In this document: one piece after another, positions 56,717 through 64,000 of the stretch
Layout of the letters: each line of letters starts with the position of its first letter
Numbering within the stretch: the stretch's first letter is position 1
Source: Alienimonas californiensis
GTDB lineage: Bacteria; Planctomycetota; Planctomycetia; Planctomycetales; Planctomycetaceae
Assembly: GCF_007743815.1 (NCBI RefSeq)
Contig: NZ_CP036265.1
Location: 5,277,823 to 5,341,822 of the forward strand
DNA length: 64,000 bases
Direction of reading: 5' to 3'
Position numbers and translations under genes: made by a program
The notes under the pieces: model-generated
Seen by the model: only the letters and a program-made list of their open reading frames with translations
What the model was told of the DNA's origin: nothing
The model's database searches: none

Positions 56717-56765
56717 AACGGCACGCCTCGCTGAAGAACGCTTGATCTACGGCCCCGCCAATGAA

Positions 56766-56797
56766 AACGCCCCAGTCCCTCGCGGGACCGGGGCGGA
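56766..56797 (-). terminator. Intrinsic terminator for Tyr/Gly-rich protein gene
   Basis: A 12-bp stem (56768-56779 with 56784-56795, one mismatch) is followed on the minus strand by CGTTTTCAT, giving a short U tract. It lies about 20 nt past the minus-strand stop. Confidence 0.8.
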
Positions 56798-56815
56798 CGC
56801 GTTCCGTCGAAGGCG

Positions 56816-57343
56816 TCAGCGGGTGAGGAAATATCCGTAGGTCGGATAGTAAGCCGAATAATATCCGGCGCGGCGGCCCCCGTAGCCGTAGCTCACGGAG
56901 CGGTATCCCCCGTAGCTGTAGGGGCTATACGACGCGGTGTAGCCGTAGGGGGCGTAGGCGCCGTACCCGTAGCCGTAGGGGGCGTAGCCGTAATTGTAAT
57001 AGGATGCGGCGGCGTAGGTCGGCGTGACCGGACGATAGAAGCTCGTCGCGGAGTAGGTGTAGCCGTTGCCGTACGGCGCGTAGTACCCGGCCGGCACGGC
57101 GACGGCGGGGGCCACGTAGGCGGACCGATAGTACGACCCGTACCCGGCGGAATACGGCAGGCCGTATCCCCCATAGCCGCCGTAGCCGCTGCCGTATCCG
57201 TAGCCGCCGTAGTAGCTCCCGTAGGCGCTGGAGTACGGATAGGCGCCGTATCCATACCCGTAGCCGGCGGAGGCGTCCGGGGCGGAGCAGGCGACGGTCA
57301 ACGCGACGGCGGCGGCGGTCAGAGCGGTGCGGGCGACGGACAT
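56816..57343 (-). CDS. Secreted Tyr/Gly-rich repetitive protein
   Basis: The 175-residue protein has a signal peptide (TALTAAAVALTVACSAPDASA; the Ala-Cys could also be a lipobox-like site). After this nearly every other residue is Tyr or Gly (GYGYGYGAYPYSS). The composition resembles low-complexity adhesive or matrix proteins. It shows no enzyme motif. It shares the Tyr-Gly-Ser bias with the 22174 protein. It has its own terminator and stands alone. Confidence 0.8.
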   Translation of the reverse strand: MSVARTALTAAAVALTVACSAPDASAGYGYGYGAYPYSSAYGSYYGGYGYGSGYGGYGGYGLPYSAGYGSYYRSAYVAPAVAVPAGYYAPYGNGYTYSATSFYRPVTPTYAAASYYNYGYAPYGYGYGAYAPYGYTASYSPYSYGGYRSVSYGYGGRRAGYYSAYYPTYGYFLTR

Positions 57344-57494
57344 TTCGGGTGGGGGTTCGGAGAGGCGATCACAGGATGAACGGGGATTATGAACGCCCTG
57401 GGTCCCTCAGACGGAAGCCGGAGCGGCCCCGTCGCCGCACCGGGAAAACCCGGACCGCTCTGCTCCAACAATGCCGCCGCCCCGGGCGCCGCGT

Positions 57495-58115
57495 TCAGAG
57501 CCACTCCCACAGGGATTGGGTGCGGACGACGATGCGGGCGTCCGCGAAGGTGTGGATCGCGTGAATCAGCAGAGAATCGGCGGCGACCTCCGCTCGGATC
57601 AGGCCGATCGAATCCCCCGTCAGTCGCCCGCCGGAGGCGAAGCGGCAGGCGAGCGCCCCCGGCCGGGCGGTGCGACCGGGCTCGTCGGAGCGGGCGATCG
57701 GCGATCGTTCCTCGCCGTCGCCGCGGGCGGCGGTGGCGGCGGCGTCGGCCCGCAGCTCCGCGGTGATGTGCTCGAACACGTCCGCGGCGGGAGTCTCCGC
57801 CTGATGCCCGGCCTGATACCGCACCGCCGGGCCGCGGTCGTCGTCGAAGGTCACGTCCTCCAGCCCCGCCCCCCGCACGCCCCGGCCGACCCGCCGCCCG
57901 CCGGCCGGCAGCACGTAGTCCTTGGGGGCCAGGAGTTCCGTCAGCGTGCGCCCGCCGGTGCAGACCTCAATGCGATGCCCGTCCTCCCCCAGCGACAGCG
58001 TCGCCGTGTAGCCGGGGCGTACGATCCGCTCCGTCGCCGTCGCGGGGAACAGCTCCGGGTGCAGCGGTCGATCGAACAGCCGGAAGGCGAACGCGGTGAC
58101 GGCGGGACGGGGCAC
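57495..58115 (-). CDS. DUF2617 family protein
   Basis: The 206-residue cytoplasmic protein has the DUF2617 opening AFAFRLFDRPLHPELF and a compact beta-rich sequence (ATLSLGEDGHRIEVCTGGRTLTELL). Function is unknown for the family, which is found mainly in planctomycetes and relatives. GTG 58115 is chosen since homology begins within ten residues. The frame is open upstream. It lies 44 nt after the ogt gene on the same strand, so the two may be co-transcribed. Confidence 0.8.
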   Translation of the reverse strand: MPRPAVTAFAFRLFDRPLHPELFPATATERIVRPGYTATLSLGEDGHRIEVCTGGRTLTELLAPKDYVLPAGGRRVGRGVRGAGLEDVTFDDDRGPAVRYQAGHQAETPAADVFEHITAELRADAAATAARGDGEERSPIARSDEPGRTARPGALACRFASGGRLTGDSIGLIRAEVAADSLLIHAIHTFADARIVVRTQSLWEWL

Positions 58116-58159
58116 TTCGGAGGCGGAAGGAGCGAGGCGGAAGGCGAAAGGGCCGACGT

Positions 58160-58681
58160 TCAAGCAGCGAGAGGAACGTGTCCGGGGGCCGCCTCGAGGG
58201 CGAGGAGCCGCTTCTTCAACTCGATCCCGGTCGGGGCGCTGAAGCCGCCCAGTCGTCCGCCGGCGCCGACGACACGGTGGCAGGGCACCAGCAGCGGCGT
58301 GCGGTTCGACCGCATCACCCCGCCCACCGCCCGGGCGCCCCGCGGCGAGCCGGCCCGGGCGGCCAGTTCGGCGTAGGAGACCGTTTCCCCCCGCGGCACC
58401 CGCCGCAGCTCGGCGACGACCCGGCGGGCGAACGGCGTGGACGGCTCCGCCACGGCGAACGCCTCCAGATCGACCGGCTCCCCGGCGGCGAAGCGGGTGA
58501 GGGCGTCCGTCAACGCGGGCCGCCAGTCGCGGACGTCCTCGTCGTGCGTGCCGGCCGCGGTCCGCATTGCGGCGAGGGCGGCTTCCGGGCCGGCATGGCC
58601 GATCGTGAGGTGCGTCGCCGTCTCCGCCGACCCACGAACGGCGAACCACCCCAACGCGGTCGCGAAGCAGTGCACGGCCAT
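58160..58681 (-). CDS. ogt: Methylated-DNA--protein-cysteine methyltransferase
   Basis: The 173-residue protein has the suicide-cysteine motif PCHRVVGAGGRLGGFSAP and the preceding helix-turn-helix segment SYAELAARAGSPRGARAVG. It removes alkyl groups from O6-alkylguanine directly to its own Cys. Asn137-Arg-like residues of the Asn hinge (RSNRTPLLVPCHR) are present. ATG 58681 is chosen. The N-terminal domain is short, as in Ogt. Confidence 0.94.
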   Translation of the reverse strand: MAVHCFATALGWFAVRGSAETATHLTIGHAGPEAALAAMRTAAGTHDEDVRDWRPALTDALTRFAAGEPVDLEAFAVAEPSTPFARRVVAELRRVPRGETVSYAELAARAGSPRGARAVGGVMRSNRTPLLVPCHRVVGAGGRLGGFSAPTGIELKKRLLALEAAPGHVPLAA

Positions 58682-58841
58682 CGGCGTCGGGGCGAAAGCG
58701 GGGAGGAAGGCGGAGCCGCAGTGTACGCGGCGACGCCGCCCGGGTCCCCAACGTCCCCGCTCCGTCGTACACTGCCGACTTCGACTCTGTTCGACTCCGT
58801 ATCGCCGTCCCGCCGGCCCCCGTTCTTTCGCCCCGCCCGCC

Positions 58842-59585
58842 ATGGACGCCTACGGCACGCTCGCCGACGACTTCTACGTCAACTGCAACCTCAACACCGA
58901 GATGCGGCTGCCCGAGGGCCGCGAGACGACGCTGCAGTTCTTCGAGCGGATCCGCAAGAAGTACGACACGATGCGGAACTTCTACACCCGCGAGAACGGC
59001 GACTTCGTCCTGGAAGAGGATAAGGACGGCGGCCACCAGCGCTGGGTCAGCCTGGAGCCGCGGCGGGTGTGCAGCGGGTACATCAACCCGCCGGACGTGG
59101 AGGACGCGATGGAGCAGCACATCCTCGTGCTCCAGCAGGTGCCGTACATGCTGTCGATCAGCCCGCTGGACTGCGAGGCGCTGGACTACACGCTGGGGTT
59201 CGACTTCACCTACCGCGGCAATCACGACGCATTGGTGGTCGAGGCGCTGGGCTCCGGACCGGGCATCGAACCGCTGACGGACATGCCGGGCTGCAGTGTG
59301 CTGAACTACGAGCCGGGCATCACCGTGGTGCTGGACGAGGAGTGCCGGTTGCAGGCCCGTCTGGCGGTGGAGACCCGCACGAACGCCTACCAACTGCGGC
59401 GGGACGACTTCCCGGAGGACCAGATCAGCGTCTACTTCACCGTCCGGCAGTACGGCAGCCTGGACGCCGGGGTCGCCTTCGAAGAGCGGCTGCTCACCCT
59501 GCGGGAGCACTGCGACCGGTTGATGGAGGAGCACGTCACCGACAGCGTGCTGCGGCCGTTGTCCCACGCCATCGCCGCGAAATAA
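58842..59585 (+). CDS. Conserved planctomycete-type hypothetical protein
   Basis: This 247-residue soluble protein has no signal peptide or recognised domain. The sequence is well mixed with ordinary codon use, and shows the segments LADDFYVNCNLNTEMRLP, RETTLQFFERIRKKYDTM and ISVYFTVRQYG. It is therefore surely a real protein, and I recall relatives confined to planctomycetes. A TACACT -10-like box lies about 70 nt upstream. VanZ follows after 45 nt. Confidence 0.8.
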   Translation: MDAYGTLADDFYVNCNLNTEMRLPEGRETTLQFFERIRKKYDTMRNFYTRENGDFVLEEDKDGGHQRWVSLEPRRVCSGYINPPDVEDAMEQHILVLQQVPYMLSISPLDCEALDYTLGFDFTYRGNHDALVVEALGSGPGIEPLTDMPGCSVLNYEPGITVVLDEECRLQARLAVETRTNAYQLRRDDFPEDQISVYFTVRQYGSLDAGVAFEERLLTLREHCDRLMEEHVTDSVLRPLSHAIAAK

Positions 59586-59630
59586 CGAACGGACCGCCGC
59601 CGCCGCCGCGCCGCGGCGTGCCGGAATCAG

Positions 59631-60095
59631 ATGAGCGACGACGCCCCCCCCGCCGCGGTCGCGGAGACGCCGACCGACGACCGCCCGCAGCCCCAGCGCC
59701 GCCGGCCCCGCCGCTGGCGGCGGCGGCTGCGGGCCGTGCTGCCGTGGGCGGCGGGGGGCTATCTGCTGGCGGCGTTCACCGCGACGCACCTGCCGATGCC
59801 GAAAGAGGTGGGCGTCGAGATCGCCTACTTCGACAAGCTGGTGCACGCGACGATCTTCGCCGGCCTGAGCCTGCTGATCGCCGCCTGGCGCGTCACGCGC
59901 TTCGACCCGCCGCGGCGGGCCGCGGCGATCGCGTTCGCTCTCTGCCTCGTCTACGGGACGCTAGACGAACTCTCCCAGACGCTTGTCGACAGCCGCAAAG
60001 CGGACGGCTGGGATTTGCTGGCGGACGCCGTCGGGGCGCTGCTGGGGCTGGCGACGTTCTTCCCCCTGCTCCGCTGGTGGCGCCGGCACGGCTGA
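59631..60095 (+). CDS. VanZ family membrane protein
   Basis: The 154-residue protein has a basic Arg/Pro N-terminus and three to four membrane helices. The VanZ pattern comprises THLPMP, FDKLVHATIFAGLSLL, YGTLDELSQ and ADGWDLLADAVGALLG. The family includes teicoplanin-resistance VanZ, but most members are unstudied envelope proteins and no van genes are near. Probably co-transcribed with the upstream hypothetical gene. Confidence 0.88.
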   Translation: MSDDAPPAAVAETPTDDRPQPQRRRPRRWRRRLRAVLPWAAGGYLLAAFTATHLPMPKEVGVEIAYFDKLVHATIFAGLSLLIAAWRVTRFDPPRRAAAIAFALCLVYGTLDELSQTLVDSRKADGWDLLADAVGALLGLATFFPLLRWWRRHG

Positions 60096-60132
60096 GCGCC
60101 GCAGGGGTGAGGGCGGCACGGGTGCGGACCGC

Positions 60133-60603
60133 TCAAGGTTTACCGGCCGGTTCGAGGCGTTCGCGGAGGCTCTCGGCGAAGGCGTCGGCGGCGTCCACGT
60201 CCCCGGCGACGACCGCCGGCCGCGTCGCTCCCGTTCGCGAAGAAACGCCGCGTCGGCCCTGCTTTTCGGGCCAGAGGCGGAAGCCGCCGCGGTCGACGCC
60301 GCTGGCCAGCGTCCATACGCCCCACAAACTGCCGTCCTCGGCGAAGCCGCGGTATTGCACGGAATAGCGGCCGTAGGACTTCGACCACTCCGCGACGCCG
60401 CGGGCGGTGTCGTAGGTCCCGGAGAGGGTGAACCGGCCGCAGTCGTCCGCCCCGGCGCCGGTCAGGCGACCGCCGCGGAAGTGCATGTCCTGAGCGGTCG
60501 GGCGGTCCGTCCGCTGCTGGAAGAACCCGGACCACGCCCCGGAGGGGAACCGCGGGTCGCGTTCGGCGAGGGCGGACGAGTCGGCGGGGGCGGGACCGGG
60601 CAC
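60133..60603 (-). CDS. Hypothetical protein, beta-rich
   Basis: The preferred product of about 156 residues contains SGAWSGFFQQ, FRGGRLTGAGADDCGRFTLSGTYD, KSYGRYSVQYRG and GSLWGVWTL. These are alternating strands like small planctomycete proteins that describe a single beta-barrel. Function is unknown. GTG 60603 is the last start before the homologous-looking part. An in-frame GTG at 60756 would add 51 residues of Arg/Ser/Pro-rich doubtful sequence and would overlap the promoter of the divergent halogenase-like gene. Confidence 0.6.
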   Translation of the reverse strand: MPGPAPADSSALAERDPRFPSGAWSGFFQQRTDRPTAQDMHFRGGRLTGAGADDCGRFTLSGTYDTARGVAEWSKSYGRYSVQYRGFAEDGSLWGVWTLASGVDRGGFRLWPEKQGRRGVSSRTGATRPAVVAGDVDAADAFAESLRERLEPAGKP

Positions 60604-60744
60604 GGGTCGCGGCGGGGGATCGTGGAGGATGGATTGGACGAACGATCGTTCGCCGCGTCGCCAGGAATCTTCGCCCGTCGCGGCGGCGGGACCACCTGAG
60701 CGGCGTCGCGAAAAAGGGTTCGATCGGCACGGGTCAGGGCGGAA

Positions 60745-60775
60745 TTGGTTCTTCACCGCGTCCCCCGCCTACACT
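60745..60775 (+). promoter_or_regulatory. Candidate promoter of halogenase-like operon
   Basis: TTGGTT (60745-60750) and TACACT (60770-60775) are separated by 19 nt and lie 77 nt before the ATG at 60852. TACACT also occurs 60-75 nt before the starts of the 52421 and 58842 genes. Confidence 0.35.
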
Positions 60776-60851
60776 AGGCACCGCGCCGGCCGGCGGTCTC
60801 GCCGCCCCGACGCCCCTCATTGTTCCGACCTTTCGACCAGTTCCGGCCCCC

Positions 60852-62060
60852 ATGGCGACCAAGTCCGCCTTCAGCGCCTTCAAACCCGGCGGGGTGTGGC
60901 ATCGCGCCGTTTCCACGCAGGTCATGCGCGGTCTGCGGGCCGCCGATTCGATGGGGGCGCCGCTCTCGCTGACGCCCTCCAAGAAGCTGAAGGGCATCCG
61001 GAAGTACTGGAACCGGGAGATGATGGACCGGTACATCGCCAGCGGCGGCACGGAGTTGCCGCACGACGAAATGTGCCAGCTCCGCGTGCCGGACCCGCTC
61101 GTGCCGAAGACGGAGGACGTCGCCCCGGAGAACAAGCTGTCCACGGAGGACCTCGCCGCGTTCTACCGCAACGGCTACCTCAAGCCCTTCAAGGCGTTCG
61201 AGCCGGAGCAGATCAAGGACTTCGGCCGTCGCCTGCTGGAACGCTGCGGCCAGCCCAGCCAGGTCTATCCCGGCGGCGATCCCCACCGGGACCGCCATCT
61301 CGAGATGCCGGAGATGATGCGCCTGATCGCCCACCCGGCGATCACCGACCGCTGCGCCCAACTGCTGGGGCCGAATCTGCTCACCTGGCGGAGCCAGCTG
61401 TTCCACAAGCCGCCCGGCAACAACCCGGTCGGCTGGCACCAGGCCAGCACCTACATGTTCGAGGAGGAGTTCGGCGAGCCGAGCGTCTTCCCGCCGGACA
61501 TCAACAATCTGTTCATGCTGACCGTCTGGATCCCCGCCGACCCCAGCACCCGTAAGAACGGCTGTCTGAAGGTGGACACCCGCAGCGTCACGGAACGCAC
61601 CCGCTGGATGCGGCTGGGCGGGGACGTGGGCTTCCACGCCGTGAACTACGGCCCCTGCTACGAGGTGAAGGAAGAGGACGTGCACTACATTGAGATGGAG
61701 CCCGGCGAGGTGCTGATTTTCACCGAGCGGGCGATCCACGGCTCGGACGCCAACCGCACCGACTCCAACCGGATGGCGTTCAACTTCCGCGTCGTCCCGA
61801 CCGACGTGCAGGTTTACCGGCCCGGCAAGCGATTCCATAAGGCGTCGCAGATGAACCGGGTCTACGACCTGACGAACTGGCGTCCGGTGATCATTCGGGG
61901 TACGGATACGGTTCGGAAAAACGAGTCCGTGCCGTGGACCGACTACGCCGGCTCCGAACTCATTCCCGGGAAGATCACGCCGGACGGCGCCCCCCCCAAT
62001 CCGTCGGCGGCGACCGAGCCCGTCGCCGCCGCGTCGGAGGCCGTCACAGCCGGCGCCTGA
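60852..62060 (+). CDS. SyrB2-like non-heme Fe(II)/2-oxoglutarate enzyme, putative halogenase (PhyH family)
   Basis: After a helical N-terminal extension of about 95 residues, this 402-residue protein follows the SyrB2 layout. It reads LSTEDLAAFYRNGYLKPF, then LGPNLLTWRSQLFHKPPG, then VGWHQASTYMF with iron-ligand His196 and Ala198. TVWIPADPSTRKNGCLKV follows, then the distal His296 (RAIHGSDAN) and the 2-oxoglutarate Arg313 (RMAFNFR). Hydroxylases of the phytanoyl-CoA dioxygenase family carry His-x-Asp. Halogenases such as SyrB2 carry His-x-Ala, which opens a chloride site on iron. A halogenase reaction is therefore the best hypothesis. The substrate is unknown. A condensation-type acyltransferase gene starts 22 nt downstream. 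The only alternative is a dioxygenase that lost the Asp. Confidence 0.85.
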   Translation: MATKSAFSAFKPGGVWHRAVSTQVMRGLRAADSMGAPLSLTPSKKLKGIRKYWNREMMDRYIASGGTELPHDEMCQLRVPDPLVPKTEDVAPENKLSTEDLAAFYRNGYLKPFKAFEPEQIKDFGRRLLERCGQPSQVYPGGDPHRDRHLEMPEMMRLIAHPAITDRCAQLLGPNLLTWRSQLFHKPPGNNPVGWHQASTYMFEEEFGEPSVFPPDINNLFMLTVWIPADPSTRKNGCLKVDTRSVTERTRWMRLGGDVGFHAVNYGPCYEVKEEDVHYIEMEPGEVLIFTERAIHGSDANRTDSNRMAFNFRVVPTDVQVYRPGKRFHKASQMNRVYDLTNWRPVIIRGTDTVRKNESVPWTDYAGSELIPGKITPDGAPPNPSAATEPVAAASEAVTAGA

Positions 62061-62082
62061 GCCCGAGTCCCCCGAGGTCGTC

Positions 62083-63684
62083 TTGAACGTCGCGTCCGCC
62101 CCCCCCGCCGCCGCGGAGCCCCCCGCCGCCGCGTCCCCGGGGCCGGGGCCGGGGCCGGGGCCGACCGCGGCGACCGCGGCGACCGCGACGCACGGCCTGC
62201 CGGCCCGCCTGTCGCTGACCCCGGTGGAGCGGTTCATGCTGGACGACGACCGGCCGTCCCACCCGATGACCGGCATTCACGAGCTGGTCGTCCGCGGCCG
62301 GCTGGACGACGACCTGCTGGCGGGCGCCCTGGAGGCGGCCCGCCGCCGGCACCCCCTGCTCTGCCGGATCGTCGACGACTCCGGCCGGGAGCCGGTCTGG
62401 GTTCCCGCCCCCGCGGACATGACGGTCGCCGTCGATCGGGCCCCGGCCGGCACGCCCCGCACGCATCCGCTCGGGCACTGGCTGGACGTCCGCCGCGAGA
62501 TCGGCCTACGCGTCTGGGTCCGCGACGAGGAACCGGACGCCGACGGCACGCCGGTCTGCCGGTTGTCGGCGGCCGTGCATCACAGCGTTGCGGACGCCCT
62601 CGGCGGGATCACCTTCCTCCTCGACCTGTTCGCCCACCTTTCGGCGGCATTGGGCGGCGTTCCCGTGCCGGCTCCGCCGGATCCGGAGCGCGTGCTGCAT
62701 CGCGGCCAGTTGTACGAACCGTCCGGCCTCCTGCCCGGCCTGCCGAAGGGGCGGCTGGGCGTGTGGGGGCACCTGCTGATCGGCGCCCGGCGGATGAAGC
62801 GCACGAAGACGCTGCCGCTGGCGCCCGGGTCGCGGGGGAAGCCCGTCTCCGCGAAACCGCCCCCCGGCGCCGACGCCGAGGCGGCCGGCGTCCCCCCCGT
62901 CGACGCCGTGTCGCCCCCCCGCACCGTCTCCTTCACGGAGGCGGAGACGCACGGTTTGAGGGCCGCTGCGAAGGCCCGCGGGATGACGCTGAACGACCTC
63001 CTGCTGCGGGATGTGTTCCTCACGGTCCGGGAGCACAACGCCCGCTACGACAACGCCGGCGCGACGCTCGACGGGAGCCCCGCGGCGGTGCGGATCAACG
63101 TGCCGGTGAACCTCCGCGACGAGGCCGACCTGCCCGCCGCGCTCCGCCGGTCGCAGTCCCGCGGAGTTCGCGGCGGCGGGCTGACGGTCGTCAACAAAAT
63201 CGGCATGGCCCTGGTCACGCGGCCGACGGCACTGGCCGACGACCCGGAGGCCCTGCTGCGCTCGGTTCACGAGGAGATGAGCTGGGTCCGCCAGACCGAG
63301 CGCGGCCGGCGCTTCGTGGAGGCGGTCCTGCTCTCCTACCGCCTGCTGAAACGGCCGCCGGGGGGCATGTTCGACGGAACCTGTTACGCCACCGCGGTAC
63401 TGTCAAACATCGGCGATCTGTCCCGGGTCATCCCGCCGGAGTTGCGGGACGAACGCGGCCGGCTGCACGCCCCCGCCGCCGACCCCGCCGACGCGCTGAC
63501 GGTCACGGAGTACGCCACCGGCTCTCCCGGTCGCGCCCTCACCCGGGCGACCGTGCTGGCCGCGAGCTACGGGGGCCGCCTGCAACTTCACCTCCGCACC
63601 GATCCGGAGGAGATCGCCCCGGAGGACGCCGCGGCGTTCAGCGCCGACCTCGCCGCCCGCGTCCGCCGCAGCGCCGCGGGGTGA
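62083..63684 (+). CDS. Condensation-domain/WS-DGAT-type acyltransferase
   Basis: In this 533-residue protein a Pro/Ala N-terminus containing a GGGGCC nucleotide repeat precedes the acyltransferase core. The active-site motif is HHSVADA (His166, His167, Asp171), where NRPS condensation domains and wax-ester/diacylglycerol acyltransferases read HHxxxDG. Later segments PVNLRDEADL, VVNKIGMALV and AVLSNIGDL fit the WS/DGAT-condensation superfamily. It should transfer an acyl group from a thioester to an alcohol or amine. Its tight spacing after the putative halogenase suggests that both act on one metabolite or lipid. TTG 62083 is the likely start. Confidence 0.78.
   Translation: MNVASAPPAAAEPPAAASPGPGPGPGPTAATAATATHGLPARLSLTPVERFMLDDDRPSHPMTGIHELVVRGRLDDDLLAGALEAARRRHPLLCRIVDDSGREPVWVPAPADMTVAVDRAPAGTPRTHPLGHWLDVRREIGLRVWVRDEEPDADGTPVCRLSAAVHHSVADALGGITFLLDLFAHLSAALGGVPVPAPPDPERVLHRGQLYEPSGLLPGLPKGRLGVWGHLLIGARRMKRTKTLPLAPGSRGKPVSAKPPPGADAEAAGVPPVDAVSPPRTVSFTEAETHGLRAAAKARGMTLNDLLLRDVFLTVREHNARYDNAGATLDGSPAAVRINVPVNLRDEADLPAALRRSQSRGVRGGGLTVVNKIGMALVTRPTALADDPEALLRSVHEEMSWVRQTERGRRFVEAVLLSYRLLKRPPGGMFDGTCYATAVLSNIGDLSRVIPPELRDERGRLHAPAADPADALTVTEYATGSPGRALTRATVLAASYGGRLQLHLRTDPEEIAPEDAAAFSADLAARVRRSAAG
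62139..62162 (+). repeat. GGGGCC hexanucleotide repeat, four units
   Basis: Four perfect copies at 62139-62162 encode Gly-Pro dipeptides, followed by about three 9-bp units near GACCGCGGC. The tract is in frame, so length change by six leaves the frame intact. Slippage is likely. Confidence 0.85.
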
Positions 63685-63790
63685 GGCGGGCGGGCGACCC
63701 GGTGGAGCCCCCCTCCCGCGAGACGTAGCATACGGGCCCGCGCGCCGCCTTCGGCCGGCGCCGTCCCGCCCCCCGCTTCCGGTCTCGCCC

Positions 63791-64000
63791 GTGCGTTTCG
63801 CTCCCGCCGCGCGCTTCGCCCCGCTGTTCGCCGCGGCGTGCGGCCCGTTCCTCGTCCCGCTGACCGCGGGGGCGGCGGACCCGGCGCCGGAGTCCGCGAC
63901 GCATTACGCGGACGTCGTGCGGCCCCAACTCGTCGAGTACTGCGGGGACTGCCACGCCCCGGACGACGAGGACAACCACGTCAACTTCCTCGCCGCCACG
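63791..64000 (+). CDS. Planctomycete-type cytochrome c protein, N-terminal fragment (cut by window end)
   Basis: GTG 63791 opens a frame with a signal peptide (FAPLFAAACGPFLVPLTAGAA), then HYADVVRPQLVEYCGDCHAPDDEDNHVNFL. CGDCH is a CxxCH heme site in the spacing used by planctomycete cytochrome proteins that carry DUF1592-type domains downstream. Only about 70 residues lie inside the window. It is 106 nt past the acyltransferase gene and probably a separate unit. Confidence 0.75.
   Translation, partial: MRFAPAARFAPLFAAACGPFLVPLTAGAADPAPESATHYADVVRPQLVEYCGDCHAPDDEDNHVNFLAAT

Noticed and set aside
59631-60095. Teicoplanin resistance through VanZ
   Set aside because: VanZ-like proteins are widespread envelope proteins and there are no vanA/H/X genes nearby.

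Overview
The window reads as a chromosomal segment of a planctomycete (phylum Planctomycetota). The DNA is very GC-rich, with many GTG and TTG starts and few clear Shine-Dalgarno sites. Typical lineage markers are two sulfatases, a heme-binding membrane-bound dehydrogenase of the PVC type with HEAT repeats, a truncated cytochrome-bearing protein at the right edge, a Ser/Thr kinase with an FHA domain, PQQ-type propeller proteins, and N-terminal zinc-ribbon/transmembrane proteins. The genus cannot be fixed from the sequence. I recognised no tRNA, rRNA, CRISPR array, phage or insertion sequence.

Layout. 1-4.9 kb: a sensor histidine kinase cut by the left edge, a cardiolipin-synthase-type phospholipase D, FabI, and a GHMP sugar kinase. 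5-13.2 kb: a lactonase propeller and a giant gene encoding two complete UvrA units in one polypeptide. 13.4-19.8 kb: an SDR oxidoreductase, then a plus-strand run of rhodanese, degenerate HD-GYP, CPBP protease, site-2 protease, DUF3072 and PQQ propeller genes. 19.9-27 kb: an oxidoreductase translationally coupled to a phosphotransferase, a secreted acidic protein, PolX and an esterase. 27-32.2 kb: an accessory-looking stretch with a truncated gene, lower-GC small genes around YchF, and a gene-poor region of about 0.87 kb. 32.2-40.3 kb: a YkgJ-type cysteine-cluster protein, membrane proteins, a dienelactone hydrolase and a kinase. 40.4-47.6 kb: an SGNH / PVC dehydrogenase / sulfatase operon joined by 4-nt overlaps, with a divergent second sulfatase. 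47.7-56.6 kb: a GH3-type enzyme, an Mpo1-like protein, a LeuA-family synthase, a TrkA-C protein, a large transglutaminase-like membrane protein and Obg. 56.8-63.7 kb: a Tyr/Gly-rich secreted protein, DUF2617, Ogt, VanZ, and a two-gene unit made of a SyrB2-like non-heme iron enzyme and a condensation/WS-DGAT-type acyltransferase. The right edge cuts a planctomycete cytochrome gene.

The most notable content is the SyrB2-like enzyme. It carries His-x-Ala where hydroxylases carry His-x-Asp, which is the signature of Fe(II)/2-oxoglutarate halogenases, and it is paired 22 nt upstream of an acyltransferase with no NRPS adenylation or carrier gene in view. Next are the tandem UvrA-UvrA fusion with a C-terminal extension of about 340 residues, and a dispersed palindromic repeat family lying only between convergent genes. 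Eight of ten convergent gaps carry a strong hairpin.
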